Source of the DNA: CAG-411 sp963643465
GTDB taxonomy: Bacteria > Bacillota > Clostridia > Lachnospirales > Lachnospiraceae
NCBI GenBank assembly: GCA_963643465.1
Contig: CAVIJT010000022.1
Span: forward strand, 1-27,427
Length of the DNA: 27,427 nucleotides
Direction: 5' to 3'
Shown here: piece after piece, positions 21,298-27,427 of the stretch
Layout of the letters: each line of letters opens with the position of its first letter
Numbering within the stretch: position 1 is the first letter of the stretch
Notes under the pieces: generated by a model
The model's input: only the letters and a program-made list of their open reading frames with translations
Databases searched by the model: none
Told to the model about the DNA's origin: nothing
Position numbers and translations under genes: made by a program

Positions 21298-22356
21298 TTA
21301 GCATCCCCGCTGAAGTGCTAGTTCCATTAATTTTTCTACTAAATCTGGTGTATCAATTCCTGCGGCTTTCCAAAGCATTGGATACATACTAATTCCTGTA
21401 AATCCAGGTAATGTATTAATCTCATTAAATACAACTTCATTGGTGTCTGTTTTTAAGAAAAAGTCTACTCTGGCACAACCAAAGCCATCCACTGCTCTAA
21501 AAATCTCTATTGCAGCCTTGCGTATTGTCTCCTCTGCTCCTTCTGGAAGTTCTGGCGAAATTACAGTTTTTGACTCTGGATTATTATATTTTGCCTCATA
21601 GTCATAAAAATCTGCTGCCGCAAGAATTTCACCAACTCCAGATGCTTGCACTTCTGTTCCACCTAATACTGCACACTCGATTTCTCTACCTATAATGGTT
21701 TCTTCTACCAAAATCTTTCTATCGTGCTGAATAGCAAGTTCCAAGGCAGCCACAAGCTCTTCTCTGTCATGTGCCTTTGATACGCCTTGGGAAGATCCTG
21801 CATTGGAAGGTTTTACAAATACTGGATAAGAAAGTTTTTCTTCCACTCTCTTTACCGTAGAATCCATATCTTTTAAATCGTTCTTTAAAACTGGCACATA
21901 CTCTGCCTGACGAATATGTAAAGTATCTACAATTATCTTTGTATACAATTTATCCATAGACACTGCTGATGCTAATACGCCGCACCCTACATAAGGAATA
22001 TGGGACATTTCAAATACACCTTGAATGGTTCCATCTTCTCCATATAATCCATGGAGTGCCGGGAAAATAATATCCACCTTCTGCATGGTCACCTGTTCCC
22101 CGTCCACATATAAAATGCACTGATGCGCGGTATCCGGAGAAATCACTGCTGAAACAGTTCCCTCTCTCCATGCACCAGATTCAATATCTGCCACAGAATC
22201 TACCTTTAACCATCGTCCATCTTTGGTAATTCCAATCATCTTTATCTCATATTTATCTGCGTTCATATTCTTTATAATCGTGGTTGCCGAAATACAGGAC
22301 ACCTCATGTTCTGAGGACTGTCCACCAAACACTACTGCTACCGTTTTCTTGCTCAT
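21298..22356 (-). CDS. ddl: D-alanine--D-alanine ligase
   Basis: A 352-aa ATP-grasp enzyme forming D-Ala-D-Ala for peptidoglycan. Visible: N-terminal FGGQSSEHEVSCISA (10-24), LHGLYGEDGTIQG (101-113), the ATP-grasp strand VFVKPSNAGSSQGVSKA (179-195), FYDYEAKY (250-257) and C-terminal NEINTLPGFT (311-320). The Tyr in the omega-loop segment YDYEAKY is that of D-Ala-D-Ala ligases, where D-lactate ligases have His, so it is not a vancomycin-resistance type. First gene of the operon, with its own sigma-A promoter. Confidence 0.97.
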   Translation of the reverse strand: MSKKTVAVVFGGQSSEHEVSCISATTIIKNMNADKYEIKMIGITKDGRWLKVDSVADIESGAWREGTVSAVISPDTAHQCILYVDGEQVTMQKVDIIFPALHGLYGEDGTIQGVFEMSHIPYVGCGVLASAVSMDKLYTKIIVDTLHIRQAEYVPVLKNDLKDMDSTVKRVEEKLSYPVFVKPSNAGSSQGVSKAHDREELVAALELAIQHDRKILVEETIIGREIECAVLGGTEVQASGVGEILAAADFYDYEAKYNNPESKTVISPELPEGAEETIRKAAIEIFRAVDGFGCARVDFFLKTDTNEVVFNEINTLPGFTGISMYPMLWKAAGIDTPDLVEKLMELALQRGC

Positions 22357-22382
22357 TTTGTTCGTGTCCTTTCTACTAAAAC

Positions 22383-22401
22383 AGGTATGCCTCTAGGCTA
22401 C
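22383..22401 (-). promoter_or_regulatory. Small stem-loop in ddl leader
   Basis: GGTA/TACC with inner CCT/AGG pairs, between the promoter at 22426-22454 and the ddl start. Short and interrupted; function unknown. Confidence 0.3.
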
Positions 22402-22425
22402 CAATACGTTATTTAACCATGTTTC

Positions 22426-22454
22426 ATTGTACCCTTATTCCAAAAATTAGTCAA
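22426..22454 (-). promoter_or_regulatory. Sigma-A promoter of ddl-murI operon
   Basis: TTGACT (22454-22449), 17-base spacer, TACAAT (22431-22426). A strong housekeeping-type promoter giving a leader of about 65 bases. Confidence 0.8.
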
Positions 22455-22490
22455 TTCCCAGTATAATAGACACACAACTATTTTACTTAC

Positions 22491-22522
22491 TTGTTACAAT
22501 TCACAAGTATGTGAACTGTAAC
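22491..22522. repeat. Palindromic repeat element, copy B
   Basis: 13-bp arms (22493-22505 and 22510-22522), four-base loop, one G-U in minus-strand RNA. It is 29/32 identical to copy A at 13587-13618. It starts one base after the spoIIR stop codon. Confidence 0.7.
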
Positions 22523-22523
22523 A

Positions 22524-23150
22524 TTACCTCCACAAATCATTCCAAATTTCCACTATTTTAAATCGGTATTTTACCGCTGGTTTTTCCTGTGTAATCGTTT
22601 CATATTCTTCTTTTGTCAAGCTGTCTTTTAATTTTTCCTTTGACTCTTCTGGCACTACTGCTACACTTTCGTCCACCAGACAAAGACTTGGATACATCAC
22701 ACACCACCAATTATGTCCTTTCGCCTTTCCGATTTCCACTTGTAAAGTTTCGTATTCTCCTGCTGGAAAAATAGTATCCCCATATACTTTTACCGGAAAT
22801 TCTTCCTTTGTTAATTTTGCAATTGCCCGACTTTCGTATTGCTCCTCTTTTAATATTTTATTTGCCTCCCTCTTTATTTTTGACAGATTTTTTTGAATAA
22901 TTTCTTCTGCCTCTTCTTTTGATTGTGCTGTCTTTAGTTTTTGCTGAACAAATGCTACTACACCATCACGCACTTTTAACTTAATTTCTTGATCTTCCTT
23001 TGAATCACTATTTGCTAACACATGAAAACGAATGACTTGTGATGCAATTCCCTTTTGTATTGCCTGCACATTTTGACTCTCTTGATTTAACAAACACAAG
23101 AATATTCCGCATAATAGCAAAATAATCATCATACATTTTCTTTTTCTCAT
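22524..23150 (-). CDS. spoIIR: Stage II sporulation protein R
   Basis: A 208-aa secreted signalling protein made in the forespore that triggers SpoIIGA to process pro-sigma-E in the mother cell. The N-terminus is a signal or anchor helix (MRKRKCMMIILLLCGIFLCL). The mature part shows the family blocks QVIRFHVLANSDSKEDQEIK, LKVRDGVVAF, a helical region, then FPAGEYETLQVEIGKAKGHN and WWCVMYPSLCLVDE. Length is normal. It is transcribed divergently from ispE. Its presence shows an endospore-forming ancestry, and probably ability. A weak sigma-F-like promoter is seen upstream. Confidence 0.95.
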   Translation of the reverse strand: MRKRKCMMIILLLCGIFLCLLNQESQNVQAIQKGIASQVIRFHVLANSDSKEDQEIKLKVRDGVVAFVQQKLKTAQSKEEAEEIIQKNLSKIKREANKILKEEQYESRAIAKLTKEEFPVKVYGDTIFPAGEYETLQVEIGKAKGHNWWCVMYPSLCLVDESVAVVPEESKEKLKDSLTKEEYETITQEKPAVKYRFKIVEIWNDLWR

Positions 23151-23194
23151 TTTTCCCTACTCCCCATTTCTTTTTCTTCTTTCCTGCTCAACCT

Positions 23195-23208
23195 CTTGTA
23201 AATACAAG
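23195..23208. promoter_or_regulatory. Palindrome TTGTA-AA-TACAA near spoIIR start
   Basis: CTTGTA-AA-TACAAG, a 14-bp perfect inverted repeat in the spoIIR-ispE divergent region. It has the same half-sites as TTGTATACAA at 23290-23299, so both could bind one regulator. Confidence 0.35.
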
Positions 23209-23228
23209 GAATTCTTTTTCTTACTCTT

Positions 23229-23258
23229 TTATCCTTCCCCCTTTTTTCTTCTTTAAAC
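23229..23258 (-). promoter_or_regulatory. Weak sigma-F-like promoter of spoIIR
   Basis: GTTTA (23258-23254), 15 bases, GGAAGGATAA (23238-23229). It partly fits the sigma-F pattern (GYWTA-N15-GGNRANANTW) and spoIIR is a known sigma-F gene. The -10 has mismatches and the region is purine-rich, so this is tentative. Confidence 0.3.
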
Positions 23259-23261
23259 CTT

Positions 23262-23299
23262 TTGCATAGATTCCTTATCAATGTTATACTTGTATACAA
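23262..23299 (+). promoter_or_regulatory. Sigma-A promoter of ispE-gntR with overlapping operator
   Basis: TTGCAT (23262-23267), 17-base spacer, TATACT (23285-23290). The 10-bp palindrome TTGTATACAA (23290-23299) covers the end of the -10 and the expected start point, a repressing position. GTATAC-centred palindromes are typical of GntR/FadR-family operators, and such a regulator is the second gene of this unit. Confidence 0.7.
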
Positions 23300-23340
23300 A
23301 GTACACAAATAAGACATACATAATAAAAAGGAGGTATCCT

Positions 23341-24216
23341 ATGAATTCCATTACGAAAAAAGCCTACGGAAAACTAAACTTGTCACTGGATATAGTCGGA
23401 AAACGAGAAGACGGTTATCATCTGGTTCGGATGATTATGCAGACGGTAGATTTGTACGATGTAATTACTATAGAAAAGCAACCACAGCCGGGTATTTCTC
23501 TCACTACCAACCGACCAGACTTACCCACCGACAAAGATAATTTGATTTTTCAAGCAGCAAATCTGCTTTTGAATGAATATACTATTTCCGAAGGGGTTCG
23601 TATTCACCTAGAAAAGCATATACCGATTGCTGCAGGTATGGCAGGTGGAAGCGCCGATTGTGCCGCTACCCTCACTGGTATTAATGAACTTTTTTCCTTA
23701 GGTTTATCGAAAGAAGAATTACAGCAACGGGCTGTCACTTTAGGTGCAGATGTTCCCTACTGCATTCTTGGCGGTACCGCGCTTTCGGAAGGCATAGGAG
23801 AAGTGTTGACACCAATTACCGACGTGCCTCCATGCAAAATTCTTTTGGTAAAACCCAATATTGATGTGTCTACCAAATGGGTTTATACCACCCTTCGCTG
23901 GAATGAACTTACCAGCCATCCCGATATTGACGGTATGATAGATGCTTTAAATAACCACTCACTGGAAGAGGTCTCAAATAAAATGGAAAATGTGTTAGAA
24001 ACGGTAACCATTCCTTCCTACCCTGTAATCAAACAGATAAAAGACAAAATGATGGAACTTGGTGCCGCCAATGCAATGATGAGTGGAAGTGGTCCTACGG
24101 TATTTGGCTTATTTCCAAATGAAGAAAAAGGAAAAGCGGCTTATGAAATCTGTAAAGAAATGTATCCAGATTTCCAAGTAGAATGGACCCAATTTATTTC
24201 CCCACAAGATATCTAA
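23341..24216 (+). CDS. ispE: 4-diphosphocytidyl-2-C-methyl-D-erythritol kinase
   Basis: A 291-aa GHMP kinase of the MEP isoprenoid pathway, phosphorylating CDP-methylerythritol. It shows AYGKLNLSLDIVGKREDGYH (8-27), the ATP loop PIAAGMAGGSADCAATL (95-111), VPYCILGGTAL, and the third GHMP motif MMSGSGPTVFGLF. The start at 23341 is chosen because AAGGAGG lies directly before it; the frame is open for 20 codons upstream, but these overlap the promoter. It is followed after 24 bases by a GntR regulator, with which it is probably cotranscribed. Confidence 0.96.
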   Translation: MNSITKKAYGKLNLSLDIVGKREDGYHLVRMIMQTVDLYDVITIEKQPQPGISLTTNRPDLPTDKDNLIFQAANLLLNEYTISEGVRIHLEKHIPIAAGMAGGSADCAATLTGINELFSLGLSKEELQQRAVTLGADVPYCILGGTALSEGIGEVLTPITDVPPCKILLVKPNIDVSTKWVYTTLRWNELTSHPDIDGMIDALNNHSLEEVSNKMENVLETVTIPSYPVIKQIKDKMMELGAANAMMSGSGPTVFGLFPNEEKGKAAYEICKEMYPDFQVEWTQFISPQDI

Positions 24217-24240
24217 TCAACAGAAACGGAGGTTTTACAC

Positions 24241-24957
24241 ATGGATAATAAAACAGAAATTGACTGGAGTCAGCTCACTTTATCAATGGATGACTATCTT
24301 CCTCTGCGAGATGTAGTTTTCAATACATTACGACAAGGTATTTTGCGCGGTCTTTTGCCACCTGGATTGCGATTGATGGAAGTTCAGCTTGCCAAACAAC
24401 TTGGAGTAAGCCGCACACCGGTTCGTGAAGCCATCCGTATGCTTGAATTGGAAGGTCTGGTAAAGACCATTCCTCGAAAAGGCGCAGAAGTGGCAGAAAT
24501 TACACCAAAAGATTTACACGATGTATTAGAAGTCCGTTGTGCTTTGGAAGCACTAGCTGTGGAACTTTCCTGTAAAACGATTACTGACATGGAACTCAAT
24601 GCTTTAAAAAAAGTTTTGGATAAATTCCGTCATTTAGTTCCCAAAGGAGATGTAAACGAATTGGCTGAATGCGATGTAGAATTCCATGACATTATCATTC
24701 AATCCACTCAAAATCAACGATTGATTCAACTGCTTAATAATCTACGTGAGCAAATGTACCGATATCGTCTGGAATATTTAAAAGATGTGTCCACCCATCA
24801 ACACCTAATCAAAGAGCATCAAGCAATTTTAAGTTGTTTAGAACAACACGATGTGGAAGGTTCCAAGCAAATTATTAATGAACACATTAGTAGACAATAC
24901 GAAGATGTAATTCAGAATTTAAAACGAAATAATCCTCAAGAAGAACCGAAACGGTAA
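24241..24957 (+). CDS. GntR family regulator with FCD domain
   Basis: A 238-aa FadR-subfamily transcription factor. Winged helix at about 20-85: LRQGILRGLLPPGLRLMEVQ, LAKQLGVSRTPVREAIRMLE and EGLVKTIPRKGAEV. The all-helical FCD ligand domain (about 90-225) keeps the metal-site residues Asp145, His149, His193 and His215 (CDVEFHD, KEHQ, NEHI). Such proteins usually respond to small organic acids; the ligand here is unknown. It lies 24 bases after ispE with its own GGAGG site. The palindrome at 23290-23299 is the best operator candidate, giving autoregulation. Confidence 0.93.
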   Translation: MDNKTEIDWSQLTLSMDDYLPLRDVVFNTLRQGILRGLLPPGLRLMEVQLAKQLGVSRTPVREAIRMLELEGLVKTIPRKGAEVAEITPKDLHDVLEVRCALEALAVELSCKTITDMELNALKKVLDKFRHLVPKGDVNELAECDVEFHDIIIQSTQNQRLIQLLNNLREQMYRYRLEYLKDVSTHQHLIKEHQAILSCLEQHDVEGSKQIINEHISRQYEDVIQNLKRNNPQEEPKR

Positions 24958-24974
24958 CAAGGAGAGAGGTTGCA

Positions 24975-25004
24975 GAAAGACCGATGAAAAATCATCGGTC
25001 TTTC
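24975..25004. terminator. 13-bp perfect hairpin between convergent genes
   Basis: GAAAGACCGATGA (24975-24987), loop AAAA, TCATCGGTCTTTC (24992-25004). It lies between the ends of gntR (plus) and the decarboxylase (minus). The U tract is short and broken in both directions, but the very stable stem and place suggest a shared terminator. Confidence 0.75.
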
Positions 25005-25017
25005 GCTTTATCACATA

Positions 25018-26286
25018 TTAATATTTCATATCTTTTAAAACATCACAAAAATCAAAAGTCGCAAAATAGTCCTTAGGTGTTTCTGCACGACGAATCATCT
25101 GCACACTTCCGTCCTCTTTTAATAACAATTCTGCGGATTTTAACTTACCATTATAATTATATCCCATAGCAAATCCGTGGGCTCCTGAATCATGAATTGC
25201 AAGATAATCTCCCATATCAATCTTTGGAAGCATACGGTCCACAGCAAACTTATCATTGTTCTCACAAAGTGAACCTGTCACATCGTATTTATGGTCGCAT
25301 GGAGCATCTTCTTTTCCAAGAACTGTAATGTGATGATATGCTCCATACATAGCTGGACGCATTAAGTTTACTGCACAAGCATCTACTCCAATATACTCTT
25401 TATAAATATGTTTCTCATGAATTGCCTTTGTAATCAAATGTCCGTATGGTGCTAACATAAAACGACCTAACTCTGTAAAGATTGCCACATCTCCCATTCC
25501 AGCTGGCACTAATACTTCGTCAAATGCTTTATGCACACCTTCACCAATAACCATAATGTCATTTGGCTCCTTATCCGGTGTATAAGGAATACCTACACCA
25601 CCAGAAAGGTTAATATATTTAATGTTTGCTCCTGTTTTCTCTTTTAATTCTACAGCTAACTCAAACAATATCTTTGCAAGAGCTGGATAATACTCATTGC
25701 TTACTGTATTACTTGCAAGAAATGAGTGAATACCAAATTCCTTTACGCCAAGTTTCTGCAATCTGGTAAAGGCATCCATCATCTGATCCTTTGTCAAACC
25801 ATACTTTGCATCCCCTGGATTATCCATAATATCGGTCCCAAGAGTAAAAGTTCCACCTGGATTGTAACGACAAAAGATTGTCTCAGGAATTCCTGCTGTT
25901 TTTTCCAAAAAATCAATATGAGTATAATCATCTAAATTGATATATGCGTTGACTTCTCTAGCTTTTACATATTCTTCAGCTGGTGTTACATTAGAAGAGA
26001 ACATAATGTCTCCTTCTCCAAAACCAAGTGCCTCTGACATCATAAGCTCTGTCATGGAAGAACAGTCGGTTCCACACCCTTCTTCCTGTAAGATTTTTAA
26101 TAAAAATGGATTTGGTGTTGCTTTAACTGCAAAAAATTCTTTAAATCCTTTATTCCAAGAAAATGCTTCCTTTAATTTTCTTGCATTTTCACGAATCCCC
26201 TTCTCATCATAAATATGAAATGGAGTTGGATATGTCTTTACAATTTCTTCAACCTGTTCTTTTGTTACAAATGGTTTCTTATTCAT
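25018..26286 (-). CDS. lysA: Diaminopimelate decarboxylase-like PLP enzyme
   Basis: A 422-aa fold-type III PLP decarboxylase; the expected reaction is meso-diaminopimelate to L-lysine. PLP lysine Lys55 in FFAVKATPNP, barrel segment SGGVGIPY (228-235), LMRPAMYGAYH (308-318), catalytic-cysteine block CENNDKFAVDR (341-351) and C-terminal GAHGFAMGYNYNG. Departures from textbook enzymes: HSFLASNT (187-194) where H-I-G-S is usual, and TELGR (271-275) where E-P-G-R is usual, so it is a variant clade and another diamino-acid substrate is conceivable. The start at 26286 has AGAGGA nine bases upstream; an upstream in-frame ATG at 26397 lies beyond the promoter. Convergent with gntR. Confidence 0.85.
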   Translation of the reverse strand: MNKKPFVTKEQVEEIVKTYPTPFHIYDEKGIRENARKLKEAFSWNKGFKEFFAVKATPNPFLLKILQEEGCGTDCSSMTELMMSEALGFGEGDIMFSSNVTPAEEYVKAREVNAYINLDDYTHIDFLEKTAGIPETIFCRYNPGGTFTLGTDIMDNPGDAKYGLTKDQMMDAFTRLQKLGVKEFGIHSFLASNTVSNEYYPALAKILFELAVELKEKTGANIKYINLSGGVGIPYTPDKEPNDIMVIGEGVHKAFDEVLVPAGMGDVAIFTELGRFMLAPYGHLITKAIHEKHIYKEYIGVDACAVNLMRPAMYGAYHHITVLGKEDAPCDHKYDVTGSLCENNDKFAVDRMLPKIDMGDYLAIHDSGAHGFAMGYNYNGKLKSAELLLKEDGSVQMIRRAETPKDYFATFDFCDVLKDMKY

Positions 26287-26350
26287 GCACGTTCCTCTTT
26301 TCTTCCTTTGCTTCTGTATCTGAATCTGAAATATCTGTTTAACCACCGAC

Positions 26351-26379
26351 ATTTTAATATAATTTTCATACCCTGTCAA
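26351..26379 (-). promoter_or_regulatory. Sigma-A promoter of lysA-like gene
   Basis: TTGACA (26379-26374), 17-base spacer, TAAAAT (26356-26351). Consensus -35. It gives a leader of about 60 bases and confirms that the ATG at 26286 is the start. Confidence 0.82.
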
Positions 26380-26408
26380 GGTTGTGCCTAAATCCATTTA
26401 TCCCATAT

Positions 26409-26437
26409 TTGCAAAAAAAAGTACAATATGCTATCCT
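26409..26437 (+). promoter_or_regulatory. Sigma-A promoter of cvfB-like gene
   Basis: TTGCAA (26409-26414), 17-base spacer, TATCCT (26432-26437). A leader hairpin follows: ATTGGGG (26447-26453) with CCCCAAT (26470-26476), 16-base loop, which is near the 5' end of the transcript and may protect it. Confidence 0.65.
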
Positions 26438-26514
26438 ATATATGATATTGGGGCAAAGAGGTATTTATTCCCCAATTTGTAACCTTTTTACCCAGTAAGA
26501 AAAGGAAGGTATTT

Positions 26515-27360
26515 ATGATAAAATTAGGAAAAACTCAGACACTTGCCGTAGCTAGAAAATCAGATTTCGGCATGTATTTATATGATCCATATGCTTCCAG
26601 AGAAGATCAGATTTTACTTCCAAAAGGACAAGTTCCAGCAGGTATGGATGTAGAAGATGAAATTGATGTGTTTGTATATAAAGATTCGGAAGATCGATTA
26701 ATTGCAACTACTTCTGTTCCAGCTTTGGAACTTGGTCAAATTGCTATGCTTACTGTTGTACAGACTACCCCCATCGGTGCATTTCTTGATTGGGGACTGG
26801 CAAAAGATTTATTTTTGCCTTTTAAGGAACAGACTAAACAAGTAAAAGAAAATGATGAAATCTTAGTAGCTCTATATACAGATAAAAGTAACCGTCTTTG
26901 CGCAACTATGAAAATTTATGATTTTCTTTCTACCGATTCTCCTTATAGAAAAGAGGATAGAGTCAGCGGTCATGTATATGAACTTAGCGATAATTTCGGT
27001 GTCTTTGTTGCCATCGATGACAAATATTCTGCCTTACTTCCAAAACAAGAAGTTTTTGAAAAGTATAAACCAGGTGATTATATAGAAGCCCGTGTCCGTG
27101 ATATTCGACCAGACGGAAAACTCACCTTAAGTGCCAGAGAAAAAAGTTTTATACAAATGGATTCTGATTCCCAATTTATTTACGAACGACTTTGCTCTTC
27201 ACACACAGGAATGCTTCCATTCCACGATAAAACAGACGCAGAAATTATCAAACGAGAATTTCACCTAAGCAAAAACGCATTCAAACGTGCCATAGGTCGT
27301 CTCTTTAAAGAAGGTCGTATTCGTATTGAAAAAGACGGTATTTATTTAGTTCGAAAATAA
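26515..27360 (+). CDS. cvfB: CvfB-like S1 RNA-binding protein
   Basis: A 281-aa cytoplasmic protein of the CvfB/YitL family. N-terminal S1-like domains: about 5-62 (MYLYDPYASREDQILLPKGQ), 70-133 (AMLTVVQTTPIGAFLDWGL, DLFLPF) and 145-210 (GHVYELSDNFGVFVAID, ALLPKQE, GKLTLSAREK). The C-terminal winged helix (about 215-281) has FHLSKNAFKRAIGRLFKEGR. CvfB affects RNA metabolism and virulence in Staphylococcus; here the role is presumably RNA binding. Normal length. The AAGGAAGG site precedes ATG at 26515. It is divergent from the lysA-like gene. Confidence 0.93.
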   Translation: MIKLGKTQTLAVARKSDFGMYLYDPYASREDQILLPKGQVPAGMDVEDEIDVFVYKDSEDRLIATTSVPALELGQIAMLTVVQTTPIGAFLDWGLAKDLFLPFKEQTKQVKENDEILVALYTDKSNRLCATMKIYDFLSTDSPYRKEDRVSGHVYELSDNFGVFVAIDDKYSALLPKQEVFEKYKPGDYIEARVRDIRPDGKLTLSAREKSFIQMDSDSQFIYERLCSSHTGMLPFHDKTDAEIIKREFHLSKNAFKRAIGRLFKEGRIRIEKDGIYLVRK

Positions 27361-27427
27361 TCTATGTTGTTACGCCGAATTTGGTACGCAGTACATCTTC
27401 CATACAAATTCGTGCGCATCCTGCCCA

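Noticed and set aside
21939..21948. TTGTATACAA palindrome inside ddl
   Set aside because: It is explained by the codons for a Leu-Tyr-Thr-Lys stretch and is deep in coding sequence, not near a promoter.
27361..27427. End of a minus-strand gene at the right edge (for example a frame ending ...MEDVLRTKFGVTT at 27362)
   Set aside because: All three minus-strand frames are open over most of this short stretch and none is recognisable, so no call can be supported.

Overview
The window reads as part of the chromosome of a motile, anaerobic Firmicute, most likely a Lachnospiraceae member of the Roseburia/Butyrivibrio type. Reasons: low GC; strong AGGAGG ribosome binding sites; a FliW/CsrA pair; tandem flgK genes; several flagellins; an intact spoIIR gene (endosporulation lineage); and a very large flagellar-locus protein that resembles the DUF6240 group of this family. 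The assignment is from gene content and protein style only. No rRNA, tRNA, CRISPR array, insertion sequence or phage gene was seen.

Positions 1-17000 are a late (class 3) flagellar cluster, all on the minus strand. In transcription order it holds: a 1100-aa FliK-like protein; a 460-aa flagellin; a divergent FliS paralogue; flgM-flgN-flgK1-flgK2-flgL; fliW-csrA; flaG-fliD; fliS and a FliT/FlgN-like chaperone; and the start of a second flagellin that leaves the window at the left edge. Almost every transcription unit is preceded by a sigma-28 (FliA/SigD)-type promoter, roughly TWAN-N15/16-NCCGATAW, and several end in clear intrinsic terminators. The anti-sigma factor FlgM lies in the same regulon. 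FliW and CsrA are the known protein/RNA switch on flagellin translation. The leader of the left-edge flagellin carries a hairpin with an AAGGAA loop just upstream of the Shine-Dalgarno sequence, which is what a CsrA target should look like.

Positions 17154-18383 encode a six-helix membrane diguanylate cyclase with an intact GGEEF motif and an inhibitory RxxD site. It has its own sigma-A promoter and terminator, and it links the flagellar block to c-di-GMP signalling.

Positions 18750-22360 are a minus-strand housekeeping operon read as ddl-murI-DUF1934-plsC-hypothetical (cell wall precursors and phospholipid synthesis) from a good sigma-A promoter. Next come spoIIR (minus) and the divergent ispE-gntR pair (plus). 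The ispE promoter has a palindrome over its start site that could be the operator of the GntR regulator. The right end holds a diaminopimelate decarboxylase-like gene (minus) and a divergent cvfB-like S1-domain gene (plus).

The points most worth a second look are: the FliK-like giant with its repeated P-[IV]-T-x-E-N motif; the CsrA-type flagellin leader; the paired FliS and FlgK paralogues; a helical insertion in FliD; a G8 tract in the flgN ribosome binding region; and a 32-bp palindromic element found twice, 9 kb apart, each time just after a stop codon.
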